Assembly (NCBI GenBank): GCA_914767715.1
Contig: OU612074.1
Location: forward strand, 16,046,062 to 16,110,061
DNA from: Membranipora membranacea
Taxonomy: Eukaryota; Bryozoa; Gymnolaemata; Cheilostomatida; Membraniporidae
Direction of reading: 5' to 3'
DNA length: 64,000 nt
The notes under the pieces: generated by a model
The model's input: only the letters and a program-made list of their open reading frames with translations
What the model was told of the DNA's origin: nothing
The model's database searches: none
Shown: positions 61,039 through 64,000 of the stretch, in pieces
Layout of the letters: every line of letters begins with the position of its first letter
How positions within the stretch are numbered: the first letter of the stretch is position 1
Position numbers and translations under genes: made by a program

Positions 61039-64000
61039 GTAGGATCTTAATATTCTGGAATTTGAATGAGGCCAATGAGGCCATCAACTGGTCAAAGTTT
61101 GAAAGAATTGCGATGGCTTTTTAATTTTTCACCCTGCCGTTTGGCATGTTTTTTTATGACAAAACTGGCCCTCGTTAAAAAAGTTGCTGCCGCCAAACTA
61201 AGAGGGCCAGCCCCAAACAGTTTTCAGTTCCTAAGTCAGCATGAAATTCCACACGGTATAGAGTAGGTTAGGAGGAAATCTATTTTTTAAACTGGCTGTA
61301 AAAAACACCAAGGGTCCCCCCTTTGTTACTTTTTTAAATTTCAAAGTCGCTCTCATTTCTGTTCTATTTATCGTAGGATCTTAATATTCTGGAATATGAA
61401 TGAGGCCAATGAGGCCATCAACTGGTCAAAGTTTGAAAGAATTGCGATGGCTTTTTAATTTTTCACCCTGCCGTTTGGCATGTTTTTTTATGACAAAACT
61501 GGCCCTCGTTAAAAAAGTTACTGCCGCCAAACTAAGAGGGCCAGCCCCAAACGGTTTTCAGTTCCTAAGTCAGCATGAAATTCCACACGGTATAGAGTAG
61601 GTTAGGAGGAAATCTATTTTTTAAACTGGCTGTAAAAAAACACCAAGGGTCCCCCCTTTATTACTTTTTTAAATTTTAAAGTCGCTCTCATTTCTGTTCT
61701 ATTTATCGTAGGATCTTAATATTCTGGAATTTGAATGAGGCCAATGAGGCCATCAACTGGTCAAAGTTTGAAAGAATTGCGATGGCTTTTTAATTTTTCA
61801 CCCTGCCGTTCGGCATGTTTCTTTATGATAAAACTGGCCCTCGTTAAAAAAGTTGCTGCCGCCAAACTAAGAGGGCCAGCCCCAAACGGTTTTCAGTTCC
61901 TAAGTCAGCATGAAATTCCACACGGGATAGAGTAGGTTAGGAGGAAATCTATTTTTTAAACTGGCTGTAAAAAACACCAAGGGTCCCCCCTTTGTTACTT
62001 TTTTAAATTTTAAAGTCGCTCTCATTTCTGTTCTATTTATCGTAGGATCTTAATATTCTGGAATTTGAATGAGGCCAATGAGGCCATCAACTGGTCAAAG
62101 TTTGAAAAAATTGCGATGGCTTTTTAATTTTCCACCCTGCCGTTTGGCAAGTTTTTTTATGACAAAACTGGCCCTCGTTAAGAAAGTTGCTGCCGCCAAA
62201 CTAAGAGGGCCAGCCCCAAACGGCTTTCAGTTCCTAAGTCAGCATGAAGTTCCACACGCTATAGAGTAGGTTAGGAGGAAATCTATTTTTTAAACTGGCG
62301 GTAAAAAACACCAAGGGTACCCCCTTTTCTACTTTTTTAAATTTTAAAGTCGCTCTCATTTCTGTTCTATTTATCGTAGGATCTTAATATTCTGGAATTT
62401 GAATGAGGCCAATGAGGCCATCAACTGGTCAAAGTTTGAAAGAATTGCGATGGCTTTTTAATTTTTCACCCTGCCGTTTGGCATGTTTTTTTATGACAAA
62501 ACTGGCCCTCGTTAAAAAAGTTGCTGCCACCAAACTAAGAGGGCCAGCCCCAAACGGTTTTCAGTTCATAAGTCAGCATGAAATTCCACACGGTATAGAG
62601 TAGGTTAGGAGGAAATCTATTTTTTAAACTGGCTGTAAAAAACACCAAGGGTCCCCCCTTTGTTACTTTTTTAAATTTTAAAGTCGCTCTCATTTCTGTT
62701 CTATTTATCGTAGGATCTTAATATTCTGGAATTTGAATGAGGCCAATGAGGCCATCAACTGGTCAAAGTTTGAAAGAATTGCGATGGCTTTTTAATTTTT
62801 TCACCCTGCCGTTTGGCATGTTTTTTTATGACAAAACTGGCCCTCGTTAAAAAAGTTGCTGCCGCCAAACTAAGAGGGCCAGCCCCAAACGGTTTTCAGT
62901 TCATAAGTCAGCATGAAATTCCACACGGTATAGAGTAGGTTACGAGGAAATCTATTTTTTAAACATGCTGTAAAAAACACCAAGGGTCCCCCCTTTGATA
63001 CTTTTTTTAATTTTAAAGTCGCTCTCTTTTCTGTTCTATTTATCGTAGGATCTTAATATTCTGGAATTTGAATGAGGCCAATGAGGCCATCAACTGGTCA
63101 AAGTTTGAAAGAATTGCGATGGCTTTTTAATTTTTCACCCTGCCGTTTGGCATGTTTTTTTATGACAAAACTGGCCCTCGTTAAAAAAGTTGCTGCCGCC
63201 AAACTAAGAGGGCCAGCCCCAGACGGTTTTCAGTTCCTAAGTCAGCATGAAGTTTCACACGGTATAGAGTAGGTTAGGAGGAAATCTATTTTTTAAACTG
63301 GCTGTAAAAAACACCAAGGGTCCCCCCTTTGTAACTTTTTTAAATTTTAAAGTCGCTCTCATTTCTGTTCTATTTATCGTAGGATCTTAATATTCTGGAA
63401 TTTGAATGATGCCAATGAGGCCATCAACTGGTCAAAGTTTAAAAGAATTGCGATGGCTTTTTAATTTTTCACCCTGCCGTTTGGCATGTTTTTTTATGAC
63501 AAAACAGGCCCTCGTTAAAAAAGTTGCTGCTGCCAAACTAAGAGGGCCAGCCCCAAACGGCTTTCAGTTCCTAAGTCAGCATGAAATTCCACACGGTATA
63601 GAGTAGGTTAGGAGGAAATCTATTTTTTAAACTGACGGTAAAAAACACCAAGGGTCCCCCCTTTGTTACTTTTTTAAATTTTAAAGTCGCTCTCATTTCT
63701 GTTCTATTTATCGTAGGATCTAAATATTTTGGTATTTGAATGAGGCCAATGAGGCCATCAACTGGTCAAAGTTTGAAAGAATTCCGGTGGCTTTTTAATT
63801 TTTCACCCTGCCGTTTGGCATGTTTTTTTATGACAAAACAGGCCCTCGTTAAAAAAGTTGCTGCTGCTAAACTAAGAGGGCCAGCCCCAAACGGCTTTCA
63901 TTTCCTAAGTCAGCATGAAATTTCCACACGGTATAGAGTAGGTTAGGAGGAAATCTATTTTTTAAACTGGCGGTAAAAAAAAAAAGGGTCCCCCCTTTGT
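61039..64000 (+). repeat. Satellite sub-block at the right window edge
   Basis: Returns to the order seen at 44.7-48.3 kb (AAACAGTTTTC, GTTACTGCC, ATGATAAAAC, TCCACCCTG, CCACCAAAC, TTTTTTCACC, GAAGTTTCAC, AATGATGCC, ATTCCGGTGG), but shorter by two monomers. The last monomer is cut by the window and has one extra T in AAATTTCC (~63920), which shifts its frame. Confidence 0.8.

Larger units (their letters stand above)
4939..64000 (+). repeat. 334-bp satellite array, right block (about 177 monomers)
   Basis: Continuous head-to-tail monomers, no inversions and no further insertions. Nearly every interval is 333-335 bp; the small changes come from length variation in T and A runs. Landmarks in each unit are GTAGGATCTTAATATTCTGG at the start, AATGAGGCC twice, ACCCTGCCGTTTGGCATG, CTGGCCCTC...GAGGGCCAG, TTCCACACGGTATAGAG, then AAGGGTCCCCCC and TTTAAAGTCGCTCTCA. 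A 334-bp period equals two nucleosomes of about 167 bp, common in centromeric and pericentromeric satellites; location is inferred, not shown. The array runs off the window end inside a monomer. Confidence 0.98.

Noticed and set aside
310-63946. About 150 separate 66-codon genes in tandem
   Set aside because: They are the same satellite frame repeated. Many copies are frameshifted or stopped, the broken forms are amplified too, and no expression signals accompany them. Given as one representative entry.
4939-64000. CRISPR-like array
   Set aside because: Units are 334 bp, repeat over their full length and have no unique spacers.

Overview
The window is almost entirely satellite DNA. One monomer of about 334 bp is repeated head to tail, always on the same strand. 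There are about 6 copies at 1-1948 and about 177 copies at 4939-64000, and the array continues past both window edges. I see no conventional protein-coding, rRNA or tRNA gene and no CRISPR array. The organism is best read as a eukaryote, probably an animal. The grounds are a megabase-style satellite with higher-order structure, a 334-bp period (about two nucleosomes) and metazoan-type splice and poly(A) signals in the one non-satellite segment. I do not recognise the satellite family and cannot name the species.

Layout: 1-1948 is monomeric satellite. 1949-4938 is a 2,990-bp unrelated segment that interrupts the array exactly between two satellite bases. It is flanked by a 4-bp direct repeat (GTAG) and has imperfect inverted ends, so it looks like a mobile-element insertion. 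Inside it are three unrelated tandem-repeat zones (49/59 bp, 113 bp, about 124 bp). It also carries a plausible intron: a GTAAGT donor near 2213, and a branch point, pyrimidine tract and AG ending at 4192. An AATAAA signal follows at 4787. All reading frames are broken, so any transcript would be non-coding.

4939-~10950 is satellite with little long-range order. From ~10950 rightwards the monomers form higher-order repeats (HORs): a 5-mer (1,669 bp) at ~11-14.6 kb, an 8-mer (2,669 bp) at ~19.3-28.6 kb, a 20-monomer (6,680 bp) near-identical tandem duplication at ~35-48 kb, and a family of 6-, 7- and 8-mers at ~50-61 kb. Several monomers are hybrids of two neighbouring types and sit where an HOR changes length, which is direct evidence of unequal crossover. 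One monomer (59370-59703) carries an internal patch from another type, as expected of gene conversion.

Most monomers hold an open frame of 66 codons on the + strand. I interpret it as fortuitous: about a ninth of the copies are broken, broken copies have been amplified like intact ones, and replacement changes outnumber silent ones. Each monomer also has a 9-bp inverted repeat that can form a hairpin, a 9-bp direct duplication, and spaced A/T tracts. Parts that may deserve follow-up are the inserted element with its possible spliced non-coding RNA, and the fine record of recombination in the array.
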